Source of the DNA: Bacteroides oleiciplenus YIT 12058
GTDB taxonomy: Bacteria; Bacteroidota; Bacteroidia; Bacteroidales; Bacteroidaceae
Direction: 5' to 3'
Length of the DNA stretch: 50,350 nucleotides
Assembly: GCF_000315485.1 (NCBI RefSeq)
Contig: NZ_JH992948.1
Coordinates: 1-50,350 of the forward strand
The position numbers and the translations under genes were made by a program. Positions 17,509 to 26,414 of the stretch are shown one piece after another. The first letter of the stretch is position 1; every line of letters starts with the position of its first letter. Below the pieces are notes generated by a model. That model was given only the letters and a program-made list of their open reading frames with translations. It was not told where the DNA came from and did no database searches.

Positions 17509-18266
17509 TGCGGTCTGATGATGTCGCTTATCTCTTCGGAAAACTCCCGGATGCCACTCCCTTTCAGCAGTGCCGTGTCCATCGGGAAGATGGTGGAGCG
17601 GAAAACGCTCTTGCGCTCTTCCGAAAGGTCACGGCGGAACTTCTTGCTGTCGGGCAAGCGGGTGGAAAGTACCGGAAAGCCCATTTCGGCTATCACTTCC
17701 TCGTAGATGCCGTACAAGTCGTTCCTCTCCCTGCCGTCCACCATCGTCCAGAACAGATGCAGCCCCTTTGTTTTCGCCTGTCCGGTAGTCATCAGCCTGT
17801 CGCGGAACATCGTGACGAATTTCAGGGTACTCTCCACGACAAAGCGGTCGGCACTCAGCGGAGTGAAAATGTAGTCCATCTGCGAGAGCGTCTTTATCAC
17901 GCCGTTGCTTCGGAGTGTGCCGGGCATGTCGAAGAACACCACGTCGGGTTTCACGTCCTCAGTGGCAATCATCCTCTCGGCATCGTCGAGGGCGTTCACC
18001 GCATTGCTTTTGACGATGGTGTAGGCGTTCTTTTTGATCCGGCGAAAATGGTCGCAAGCGAGAGCCTTGAAGTAGGTGCTGCTGTCGATAAGCCCCATTT
18101 CGTGTTCGCGCAGCCCGTGGATGCTGTGCTGCGGGTCGTCGCAGTCCACGACGGCGACATTGTAGCCTTTCACGTTGTGCAGGTAGCTGGCGGCAAGTGC
18201 CGTGACAGTGGATTTGCCGATGCCACCTTTCTGTGTTGCGAATGCAACGAAGATTTCCTTACTCAT
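17505..18266 (-). CDS. traA: TraA, ParA-family ATPase
   Basis: This 253-residue protein has the deviant Walker A of ParA/MinD ATPases (ATQKGGIGKSTVTALAASYLH, residues about 10-30), the switch region VVDCDDPQHS and VVFFDMPGTL as Walker B. ParA-like proteins position DNA or complexes with a DNA-binding partner, here plausibly TraB/TraC. It is the first recognisable gene of the tra operon. Confidence 0.92.
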   Translation of the reverse strand: MSKEIFVAFATQKGGIGKSTVTALAASYLHNVKGYNVAVVDCDDPQHSIHGLREHEMGLIDSSTYFKALACDHFRRIKKNAYTIVKSNAVNALDDAERMIATEDVKPDVVFFDMPGTLRSNGVIKTLSQMDYIFTPLSADRFVVESTLKFVTMFRDRLMTTGQAKTKGLHLFWTMVDGRERNDLYGIYEEVIAEMGFPVLSTRLPDSKKFRRDLSEERKSVFRSTIFPMDTALLKGSGIREFSEEISDIIRPQ

Positions 18267-18302
18267 AGTTCCATTTATTTTAATTGTTGAAGATTTCTTT
18301 TT

Positions 18303-18554
18303 CTATTTATATGCGGATTTGGTTGCTACATTATCCGCTTCAGTGAACAGACACATGGGCGGGTCATCGCGTATCCGGTTCTGTGGTGAAGCGGTGCGGC
18401 GAACAAGTGATGAATGACGACACTGCGTCATGAAGTCATTGAATCCATACGTCACCGAATTGTCGGAGAACCGGGTTTCCGACGGTTCGGGTATCCGTTT
18501 CGGCAAGTATCCGAAGAAGCGGATTTCCGGGTATTTGAATGTTCCTTTTCTCAT
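18303..18554 (-). CDS. Small hypothetical ORF upstream of traA
   Basis: This 83-codon frame starts at ATG 18554 (MRKGTFKYPEIRFFGYLPKR) and ends 36 bases before traA in the same direction. I do not recognise a family. The composition is Arg/Pro/Ser-rich with no membrane span. The DNA beneath it carries repeated TATCCG motifs, so the region might be a non-coding control sequence that happens to be open. It may be translated as the first gene of the tra transcript, but support is weak. Confidence 0.3.
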   Translation of the reverse strand: MRKGTFKYPEIRFFGYLPKRIPEPSETRFSDNSVTYGFNDFMTQCRHSSLVRRTASPQNRIRDDPPMCLFTEADNVATKSAYK

Positions 18555-18974
18555 ATTTTCAAATCGTTCGTTTCTTGAATCATGCTGCAAATAAACAAGT
18601 ATATTTTGGAACCTGTATCACTTCTCCGGCAAGTGGCAGCACGTTGCGCCGGTTGGCAGTCATTGACCGGGTCAAGCATCTGTCCAATACAGCTTTAAGG
18701 GCGTAACTTTGCCCCCGGACAGCAGGGTTCGCCGATGGTGCGCGGCCCGGAGTCCTGAAAGGTATCTTCCCATCCGTCCCCTGACGGATTTTTATGTTCA
18801 CCTGAACATAGCAAGGTATGTTTTCAGCCGCTCAAAATATTTTGAGCATCCCGGAAAACGCCTTGCCCTTGCAGGGGGCGGGCTTTCCCTCCGAAGTCGG
18901 GAAGCCTTTCAAAACTGCGGTGCTGTAATCCGAAGCGGCGGCTTATGCCGTCAATCCGCTAAATCCAAAGTAAT
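18555..18974. promoter_or_regulatory. Divergent tra/mob control region, probable oriT
   Basis: No gene is convincing here. On the plus strand TAACTTTG (18704-18711) fits the Bacteroides -7 box and could drive mobA. Three dyads follow: TATGTTCA/TGAACATA (18793-18810), the perfect 18-bp palindrome GCTCAAAATATTTTGAGC (18830-18847), and a hairpin GGCTTTCCC/GGGAAGCC (18881-18906) after a GC-rich run (GCCCTTGCAGGGGGCGGGC). In CTnDOT the transfer origin lies beside the mob genes, so oriT is probably here; the nick site cannot be read from sequence alone. Confidence 0.5.
18956..18972 (+). promoter_or_regulatory. Recurrent leader motif before mobA
   Basis: CCGCTAAATCCAAAGTA lies two bases before the mobA ATG. 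The surrounding 24 bases are the same as those in front of the DUF1896 gene 24 kb away. It has one G for A difference from the exact RteR complement, which still allows a G-U pair. Confidence 0.6.
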
Positions 18975-19403
18975 ATGAAAGAGAAAAGGAAAAGCAAATC
19001 AGGGAGAAATCCCAAACTTGATCCGGCGGTGTACCGTTACACCGTCCGTTTCAATGAGGAGGAACACAACCGTTTCCTCGCCATGTTCGGAAAATCGGGT
19101 GTCTATGCACGGTCGGTTTTCCTCAAGGCGCACTTCTTCGGACAGCCGTTCAAGGTGCTTAAGGTGGACAAGACGCTGGTGGACTATTACACCAAACTGT
19201 CGGATTTTCATGCACAGTTCCGTGCCGTGGGTACGAATTACAACCAAGTCGTGAAGGAACTGAGGCTGCATTTTTCAGAGAAAAAGGCGATGGCGTTGCT
19301 CTACAAATTAGAGCAACACACCGTCGAACTCGTGAAACTGAGCCGCCGGATTGTGGAACTTTCAAGGGAAATGGAGGCGAAATGGTCGCAAAAATCAGTG
19401 TAG
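18975..19403 (+). CDS. mobA: MobA, mobilization accessory protein
   Basis: This 142-residue protein has a basic N terminus (MKEKRKSKSGRNPKLDPAVYR) followed by a ribbon-helix-helix-like region (YTVRFNEEEHNRFLAMFGKSG) and the MobC/MobA_BF-type segment (AVGTNYNQVVKELRL) found in relaxosome accessory proteins. It should bind oriT and help the MobB relaxase. Its end overlaps mobB by 22 bases. The start is chosen because the leader motif abuts it. Confidence 0.87.
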   Translation: MKEKRKSKSGRNPKLDPAVYRYTVRFNEEEHNRFLAMFGKSGVYARSVFLKAHFFGQPFKVLKVDKTLVDYYTKLSDFHAQFRAVGTNYNQVVKELRLHFSEKKAMALLYKLEQHTVELVKLSRRIVELSREMEAKWSQKSV

Positions 19404-20629
19404 GAAACTCGTTGTACGGCGCGATTGCCTATAACGGGGAGAAGATTAACGAGGCGCAGGGGCGGTTGCTTACGACCAACCGCATCTACAATGACGGTTC
19501 GGGAAAGGTGGACATCAACAAGGCGATGGAGGGTTTTCTCACCTTCATGCCGCCACAGATGAAGGTGGAGAAGCCGGTGGTGCATATTTCGCTCAACCCG
19601 CATCCGGAGGATGCGTTGACCGATGCGGAATTGCAGGATATAGCCCGCGAGTATCTGGAAAAACTCGGTTTCGGCAACCAGCCTTATCTTGTTTTCAAGC
19701 ACGAGGACATCGACCGCCACCACCTGCACATCGTGACGGTTCGGGTGGACGAGAACGGGAAATGTATCAGCGACAAGAACAACTACTATCGTAGCAAACA
19801 AATCACCCGTGAGCTGGAGAAGAAATACGGGCTGCACGATGCGGAGCGCAGGAACCGCCGTCTTGACACGCCGCTAAGCAAGGTGGACGCATCGGCAGGC
19901 GATGTGAAGAAACAGGTAGGCAACACCGTGAAAGCTCTGAACGGGCAGTACCGTTTCCAGACGATGGGCGAATACCGTGCGCTCCTTTCCATCTATAACC
20001 TGACGGTGGAGGAAGCGAGGGGTAACGTGCGCGGACGGGAATATCACGGGCTGGTCTATTCCGTCACGGACGGCAGGGGCAACAAGGTGGGCAACCCGTT
20101 CAAGTCCTCGCTCTTCGGGAAGTCCGCAGGCTATGAAGCCATGCAGAAGAAGTTTGTACGTTCCAGATCGGAGATTAAGGACAGGAAACTGGCAGACATG
20201 ACGAAACGTACCGTTCTTTCCGTGCTGCAAGGCACTTATGACAAGGATAGGTTTGTTTCCCAACTTAAAGAGAAGGGCATCGACACCGTACTGCGCTACA
20301 CGGAGGAAGGGCGCATCTACGGGGCTACCTTCATCGACCACCGCACGGGGAGTGTGCTGAACGGTTCGCGCATGGGCAAGGAGCTTTCGGCGAATGCCTT
20401 GCAGGAACACTTCACCCTGCCATACGCCGGACAACCGCCGATACCGTTATCCATCCCTATGGATGCTGCGGACAAGGCACACGGACAGACCGCATACGAC
20501 CGTGAAGACGTATCGGGCGGAATGGGCTTGCTCACTCCCGAAGGTCCGGCGGTAGATGCCGAGGAAGAGGCTTTCATCCGGGCGATGAAGCGCAAAAAGA
20601 AGAAAAAGCGCAAGGGCTTGGGTTTGTAA
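19382..20629 (+). CDS. mobB: MobB relaxase
   Basis: This 415-residue relaxase/mobilization nuclease has the HUH signature HEDIDRHHLHIVTVRV (metal-binding His near residues 117, 124 and 126), preceded by VVHISLNPHPEDALTD. It nicks oriT and carries the strand into the recipient. The C terminus is Lys-rich (RKKKKKRKGLGL). Downstream of mobA with overlap and 30 bases before mobC, it belongs to one plus-strand operon. Confidence 0.93.
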   Translation: MVAKISVGNSLYGAIAYNGEKINEAQGRLLTTNRIYNDGSGKVDINKAMEGFLTFMPPQMKVEKPVVHISLNPHPEDALTDAELQDIAREYLEKLGFGNQPYLVFKHEDIDRHHLHIVTVRVDENGKCISDKNNYYRSKQITRELEKKYGLHDAERRNRRLDTPLSKVDASAGDVKKQVGNTVKALNGQYRFQTMGEYRALLSIYNLTVEEARGNVRGREYHGLVYSVTDGRGNKVGNPFKSSLFGKSAGYEAMQKKFVRSRSEIKDRKLADMTKRTVLSVLQGTYDKDRFVSQLKEKGIDTVLRYTEEGRIYGATFIDHRTGSVLNGSRMGKELSANALQEHFTLPYAGQPPIPLSIPMDAADKAHGQTAYDREDVSGGMGLLTPEGPAVDAEEEAFIRAMKRKKKKKRKGLGL

Positions 20630-20659
20630 TCGGAGTATCAACAATTAAAAAATCAATGT

Positions 20660-21580
20660 ATGTCACAACAAGAAGACGATTTGAGGGCATTGGCGAAAAT
20701 CATGGATTTTCTGCGTGCCGTGAGTATCATTTTAGTGGTCATGAACGTGTACTGGTTCTGCTACGAAGCCATCCGGCTATGGGGCGTGAACATCGGTGTG
20801 GTGGACAAAATCCTTCTGAACTTCGACCGCACGGCGGGGCTGTTCCATTCCATTCTGTACACGAAACTGTTTGCCGTCCTGCTGCTTGCCCTGTCCTGTC
20901 TGGGTACGAAAGGGGTCAAGGGCGAGAAAATCACTTGGGGAAGAATATGGACGGCACTCGCCGCCGGATTCGTGCTGTTTTTCCTCAACTGGTGGATACT
21001 GGCTCTGCCGCTGCCGGTTGAAGCGGTGACGGGCTTGTATATCCTTACCATCGGCACGGGCTATGTCTGTCTTTTGATGGGCGGGCTGTGGATGAGCCGC
21101 CTGTTGAAACACAATCTGATGGAGGATGTTTTCAACAACGAGAATGAGAGTTTCATGCAGGAAACGAGGCTCATCGAAAGCGAGTATTCGGTCAATCTGC
21201 CCACACGCTTCTATTACAAAAAGCGTTGGAACAATGGCTGGATCAATGTGGTGAATCCCTTCCGTGCGTCCATCGTGTTGGGTACGCCGGGCAGCGGCAA
21301 GTCATACGCCGTGGTAAACAATTTTATCAAGCAACAGATTGAAAAGGGCTTCTCGATGTATGTATATGACTTCAAATTCAGTGACTTGTCCACCATAGCC
21401 TACAACCATTTGCTGAACCACCCGGAGGGCTACAAGGTGAAGCCGAAATTCTATGTGATCAATTTCGACGACCCGCGACGCTCACACCGTTGCAATCCCA
21501 TACACCCGGATTTCATGGAGGATATTACGGACGCTTACGAGAGTGCCTACACGATAATGCTTAACCTCAATAAAACTTGG
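20660..21580 (+). CDS. mobC: MobC coupling protein, 5' exon (307 codons)
   Basis: This is the N-terminal part of the VirD4/TraG-family coupling protein of CTnDOT elements. It has four hydrophobic segments within about residues 10-150 and the Walker A motif VLGTPGSGKSYAVV near residue 208. The frame is cut after codon 307 (..LNLNKTW) by a group II intron starting GTGTG; unspliced it reads only GTG TGA. Joining to 26415 gives NKTWVQKQGDFFVE, the expected continuous sequence, so the gene is intact if splicing occurs. It follows mobB by 30 bases, with a GTATCAAC element in its leader. Confidence 0.9.
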
Positions 21581-23997
21581 GTGTGACCTGAAAAGTCACG
21601 TAATTGATTGTTAAACAGCAATGTATATTGCAAGATTTAACCCGCTGTTCCGTCAGCGGTAGCCTACTATAAGGTGCATCTCCAGTGATGGGTTGTGCTA
21701 AGCTTATAGGACAAAGTACACTTTCCGAAAGGACAAGACTGAACCGTGAGGGAACGTCAAGGGCGGTTAGTATCATACCGTCGAGTGGCGAGGCTGGATA
21801 GCATGGTTAACGTAATGTGAACTGACTTTAGCCGTCGTAAGGTTTGAAGGAGCGCAAGATACTTTAGCTCTCACCAAAAGGTAAGCAGTCGGATAACCCT
21901 CGCCCATGTTGGGGTTACACGGACATAGCACTGCCGGCGGACTTGGCAGAACCTAAACTATCCGTTTGTCAATTGCGTGGAACAGGGCAAGCCTGTATCT
22001 CTCTCGTAATAATGCGAGTAAGCGAACCGCAAGGCAAGCCGAATGGGGTGCAGGTATGAGATAACGGAGAAAGCGAATGCCGCCCTGTAATGGGGAGGAT
22101 ACGGATTGAACCAACATCACGAGTTAATGAGGGTAACATCATCCGACACGAAAGTGGGCAGACTTCCGTATATGGTAACTCTTTACAAGATAACTTTTAG
22201 AACTTTCAAAAGGAGGAAAGCAAATGAACGAGATTAAAACATCGTGTGCGCCTGCTGACAGCAGGAATCTGACTTGGGACGGTATGAACTGGTCTAAGTG
22301 TGAAACCTATGTCCGAAAGCTACAAGCGCGTATTGTAAAGGCTCAGAAAGAAGGCAGACATAACAAGGTGAAAACCTTGCAGTGGATGCTTACCCACTCT
22401 TTTTACGCCAAGGCATTGGCAGTAAAGAGGGTTACTTCCAACAAAGGGAAGAATACGTCTGGAGTAGATAAACAGCTTTGGGACTCTCCCAAGCGCAAGT
22501 ACAAAGCAATCGGTGAACTTAGACGTCGTGGCTACCATCCACAGCCGCTCCGTAGGGTTCACATCAAGAAAAAGAACGGTAAACTCCGACCGTTGGGAAT
22601 ACCGACCATGAAAGACAGGGCGATGCAAGCATTATATCTCATGGCATTGGAACCGATAGCCGAAACGACAGGCGACCGTTTTTCTTACGGCTTCCGAAAG
22701 AAGCGCAGGACAATGGACGCAATTCGTCAGATTGATACGGTTCTAAATCGCCAGCATTCCCCCGAATGGATTTTGGAGGGAGATATTAAGGGTTGCTTCG
22801 ACCACATCAGTCACGGCTGGCTTATTGAAAATATCCCTATGGATAAAACAATACTCAGAAAATGGCTGAAATGTGGAGCTGTATTCAATGGTAAACTGTT
22901 CCCGACAGAAGAGGGTACACCACAAGGAGGTATCATATCACCGACACTTGCAAATATGGCACTTGACGGACTTCAACCACTCTTGGCTGAAAGATTCAAA
23001 AGACGTTTCATCAACTATAAGACATTCCACTACAAAGTGAATCTTATCAGGTATGCGGACGACTTTATAATCACAGGTCGAGATAAGGAATTATTGGAAA
23101 ACGAGGTCAAACCAATGGTGATAGAATTTCTCAAAGAAAGGGGTCTTACCTTATCCGAAGAGAAAACTACCATTACGAACATATACGATGGATTTGATTT
23201 CTTAGGTTTCAATGTAAGGAAGTTCGGCAAAAGGCTGTACACATCTCCGTCCAAAGATGCACAGAAACGCTTTAGGGCAAAAATCAGTGACATCGTTAAA
23301 GGACATAAAATGTGTAAGCAGGAATCGCTGATACGAATGCTCAATCCTGTGATAACAGGTTGGGGAAACTATTACCGATATGGTGCATCAACCAATGCTT
23401 TTCACGGTTGCGACAATCACATTTACAACCTCACAAAGAAATGGGCTTTACGTCGCCACCCAAAGAAACGCAAGTCTTGGGTTGCAGATAAGTATTGGCA
23501 TGAAATTCGGGGGCGTAAATGGACGTTTGCATGGAAATATGAAACAAAAAGCAAGAAAGTGAACTACCTGACCCTTAAAAGGTTGTCGGATATACATTAT
23601 ACTCCGTACAAGCAAGTCAAGGGGGAGGCAAACCCTTTCGACCCGGAATATGATGATTATTTCTTTCAGCGAAAGGAGCAACAAATGCTGGAATCTCTCA
23701 AAGGACGTAAGTCACTCTTATATTTATGGAACAAGCAGAAGCGGACTTGTCCGTTATGCGGCAAGGAGATAGATTGTACAAAAGCATGGAACGTCAATGA
23801 AATATCTGTTGGTGGTTCAATTGTACGGCAACTTGTCCATAACAACTGCTACAAGCGAAATAAACGAAACTGTTGAAAGTATGAGCCGATTTCTAACAAC
23901 AAATAGAAATATTGAGTTGCTTGAGCCGTATGAGGGGAAACTCTCACGTACGGTTCTTAGGGGAGAAGGGGGCAGTAATGCCCTTGACTTACCCGAT
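21581..23997 (+). mobile_element. Group II intron, copy 1 (2417 bp)
   Basis: The element begins with the canonical GTGTG and ends CCCGAT. Non-coding domains I-IV occupy 21581-22223, the intron-encoded protein 22224-23876, and a textbook domain V (GAGCCGTATGAGGGG...CGTACGGTTC) lies at 23923-23956, followed by a domain VI stem-loop. It inserts between mobC codons 307 and 308. The exact 3' boundary carries a three-base GTG ambiguity because both exon 2 and the intron start with GTG. It is directly followed by a second copy. Confidence 0.93.
22224..23876 (+). CDS. ltrA: Group II intron reverse transcriptase/maturase, copy 1
   Basis: This 550-residue multifunctional protein assists intron splicing and retrohoming. 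It has reverse-transcriptase blocks (KKKNGKLRPLGIPTMKDRAMQ, FSYGFRKKRR, ILEGDIKGCFDHI, GTPQGGIISPTLAN and the catalytic RYADDF near residue 276), a maturase/X domain (GWGNYYRYGAS) and a C-terminal zinc/HNH-like region (CPLCGKEI ... VHNNCYKRNK). The HNH region reads WNVNEI where active relatives have a His pair, so DNA cleavage may be lost. A strong GGAGG ribosome-binding site lies eight bases before the ATG. Confidence 0.95.
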   Translation: MNEIKTSCAPADSRNLTWDGMNWSKCETYVRKLQARIVKAQKEGRHNKVKTLQWMLTHSFYAKALAVKRVTSNKGKNTSGVDKQLWDSPKRKYKAIGELRRRGYHPQPLRRVHIKKKNGKLRPLGIPTMKDRAMQALYLMALEPIAETTGDRFSYGFRKKRRTMDAIRQIDTVLNRQHSPEWILEGDIKGCFDHISHGWLIENIPMDKTILRKWLKCGAVFNGKLFPTEEGTPQGGIISPTLANMALDGLQPLLAERFKRRFINYKTFHYKVNLIRYADDFIITGRDKELLENEVKPMVIEFLKERGLTLSEEKTTITNIYDGFDFLGFNVRKFGKRLYTSPSKDAQKRFRAKISDIVKGHKMCKQESLIRMLNPVITGWGNYYRYGASTNAFHGCDNHIYNLTKKWALRRHPKKRKSWVADKYWHEIRGRKWTFAWKYETKSKKVNYLTLKRLSDIHYTPYKQVKGEANPFDPEYDDYFFQRKEQQMLESLKGRKSLLYLWNKQKRTCPLCGKEIDCTKAWNVNEISVGGSIVRQLVHNNCYKRNKRNC

Positions 23998-26414
23998 GTG
24001 TGACCTGAAAAGTCACGTAATTGATTGTTAAACAGCAATGTATATTGCAAGATTTAACCCGCTGTTCCGTCAGCGGTAGCCTACTATAAGGTGCATCTCC
24101 AGTGATGGGTTGTGCTAAGCTTATAGGACAAAGTACACTTTCCGAAAGGACAAGACTGAACCGTGAGGGAACGTCAAGGGCGGTTAGTATCATACCGTCG
24201 AGTGGCGAGGCTGGATAGCATGGTTAACGTAATGTGAACTGACTTTAGCCGTCGTAAGGTTTGAAGGAGCGCAAGATACTTTAGCTCTCACCAAAAGGTA
24301 AGCAGTCGGATAACCCTCGCCCATGTTGGGGTTACACGGACATAGCACTGCCGGCGGACTTGGCAGAACCTAAACTATCCGTTTGTCAATTGCGTGGAAC
24401 AGGGCAAGCCTGTATCTCTCTCGTAATAATGCGAGTAAGCGAACCGCAAGGCAAGCCGAATGGGGTGCAGGTATGAGATAACGGAGAAAGCGAATGCCGC
24501 CCTGTAATGGGGAGGATACGGATTGAACCAACATCACGAGTTAATGAGGGTAACATCATCCGACACGAAAGTGGGCAGACTTCCGTATATGGTAACTCTT
24601 TACAAGATAACTTTTAGAACTTTCAAAAGGAGGAAAGCAAATGAACGAGATTAAAACATCGTGTGCGCCTGCTGACAGCAGGAATCTGACTTGGGACGGT
24701 ATGAACTGGTCTAAGTGTGAAACCTATGTCCGAAAGCTACAAGCGCGTATTGTAAAGGCTCAGAAAGAAGGCAGACATAACAAGGTGAAAACCTTGCAGT
24801 GGATGCTTACCCACTCTTTTTACGCCAAGGCATTGGCAGTAAAGAGGGTTACTTCCAACAAAGGGAAGAATACGTCTGGAGTAGATAAACAGCTTTGGGA
24901 CTCTCCCAAGCGCAAGTACAAAGCAATCGGTGAACTTAGACGTCGTGGCTACCATCCACAGCCGCTCCGTAGGGTTCACATCAAGAAAAAGAACGGTAAA
25001 CTCCGACCGTTGGGAATACCGACCATGAAAGACAGGGCGATGCAAGCATTATATCTCATGGCATTGGAACCGATAGCCGAAACGACAGGCGACCGTTTTT
25101 CTTACGGCTTCCGAAAGAAGCGCAGGACAATGGACGCAATTCGTCAGATTGATACGGTTCTAAATCGCCAGCATTCCCCCGAATGGATTTTGGAGGGAGA
25201 TATTAAGGGTTGCTTCGACCACATCAGTCACGGCTGGCTTATTGAAAATATCCCTATGGATAAAACAATACTCAGAAAATGGCTGAAATGTGGAGCTGTA
25301 TTCAATGGTAAACTGTTCCCGACAGAAGAGGGTACACCACAAGGAGGTATCATATCACCGACACTTGCAAATATGGCACTTGACGGACTTCAACCACTCT
25401 TGGCTGAAAGATTCAAAAGACGTTTCATCAACTATAAGACATTCCACTACAAAGTGAATCTTATCAGGTATGCGGACGACTTTATAATCACAGGTCGAGA
25501 TAAGGAATTATTGGAAAACGAGGTCAAACCAATGGTGATAGAATTTCTCAAAGAAAGGGGTCTTACCTTATCCGAAGAGAAAACTACCATTACGAACATA
25601 TACGATGGATTTGATTTCTTAGGTTTCAATGTAAGGAAGTTCGGCAAAAGGCTGTACACATCTCCGTCCAAAGATGCACAGAAACGCTTTAGGGCAAAAA
25701 TCAGTGACATCGTTAAAGGACATAAAATGTGTAAGCAGGAATCGCTGATACGAATGCTCAATCCTGTGATAACAGGTTGGGGAAACTATTACCGATATGG
25801 TGCATCAACCAATGCTTTTCACGGTTGCGACAATCACATTTACAACCTCACAAAGAAATGGGCTTTACGTCGCCACCCAAAGAAACGCAAGTCTTGGGTT
25901 GCAGATAAGTATTGGCATGAAATTCGGGGGCGTAAATGGACGTTTGCATGGAAATATGAAACAAAAAGCAAGAAAGTGAACTACCTGACCCTTAAAAGGT
26001 TGTCGGATATACATTATACTCCGTACAAGCAAGTCAAGGGGGAGGCAAACCCTTTCGACCCGGAATATGATGATTATTTCTTTCAGCGAAAGGAGCAACA
26101 AATGCTGGAATCTCTCAAAGGACGTAAGTCACTCTTATATTTATGGAACAAGCAGAAGCGGACTTGTCCGTTATGCGGCAAGGAGATAGATTGTACAAAA
26201 GCATGGAACGTCAATGAAATATCTGTTGGTGGTTCAATTGTACGGCAACTTGTCCATAACAACTGCTACAAGCGAAATAAACGAAACTGTTGAAAGTATG
26301 AGCCGATTTCTAACAACAAATAGAAATATTGAGTTGCTTGAGCCGTATGAGGGGAAACTCTCACGTACGGTTCTTAGGGGAGAAGGGGGCAGTAATGCCC
26401 TTGACTTACCCGAT
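23998..26414 (+). mobile_element. Group II intron, copy 2, in direct tandem (2417 bp)
   Basis: This is a second head-to-tail copy with the same length and boundaries (GTGTG...CCCGAT), the same protein and domain V at 26340-26373. I saw no base difference by eye from copy 1. It starts immediately after the last base of copy 1 with no exon sequence between, so its own 5' splice site lacks an adjacent mobC exon until copy 1 has been removed. Confidence 0.93.
24641..26293 (+). CDS. ltrA: Group II intron reverse transcriptase/maturase, copy 2
   Basis: The translation is the same 550 residues as the protein encoded in copy 1 (offset 2417 bases), including RYADDF, the maturase domain and the degenerate HNH-like C terminus, and the same GGAGG ribosome-binding site. 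The perfect identity means the duplication is recent or is kept uniform by recombination. Confidence 0.95.
   Translation: MNEIKTSCAPADSRNLTWDGMNWSKCETYVRKLQARIVKAQKEGRHNKVKTLQWMLTHSFYAKALAVKRVTSNKGKNTSGVDKQLWDSPKRKYKAIGELRRRGYHPQPLRRVHIKKKNGKLRPLGIPTMKDRAMQALYLMALEPIAETTGDRFSYGFRKKRRTMDAIRQIDTVLNRQHSPEWILEGDIKGCFDHISHGWLIENIPMDKTILRKWLKCGAVFNGKLFPTEEGTPQGGIISPTLANMALDGLQPLLAERFKRRFINYKTFHYKVNLIRYADDFIITGRDKELLENEVKPMVIEFLKERGLTLSEEKTTITNIYDGFDFLGFNVRKFGKRLYTSPSKDAQKRFRAKISDIVKGHKMCKQESLIRMLNPVITGWGNYYRYGASTNAFHGCDNHIYNLTKKWALRRHPKKRKSWVADKYWHEIRGRKWTFAWKYETKSKKVNYLTLKRLSDIHYTPYKQVKGEANPFDPEYDDYFFQRKEQQMLESLKGRKSLLYLWNKQKRTCPLCGKEIDCTKAWNVNEISVGGSIVRQLVHNNCYKRNKRNC

Noticed and set aside
18703..18712. 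GTAACTTTGC in the tra/mob region as an attachment core
   Set aside because: It is internal to the element and better explained as a -7 box of a mob promoter.
23797..24003. Frame through the intron 3' end (and 26214-26414 in copy 2) as part of mobC
   Set aside because: It covers domain V and VI of the ribozyme; in copy 2 it is open into exon 2 only because the intron 3' end lacks a stop.
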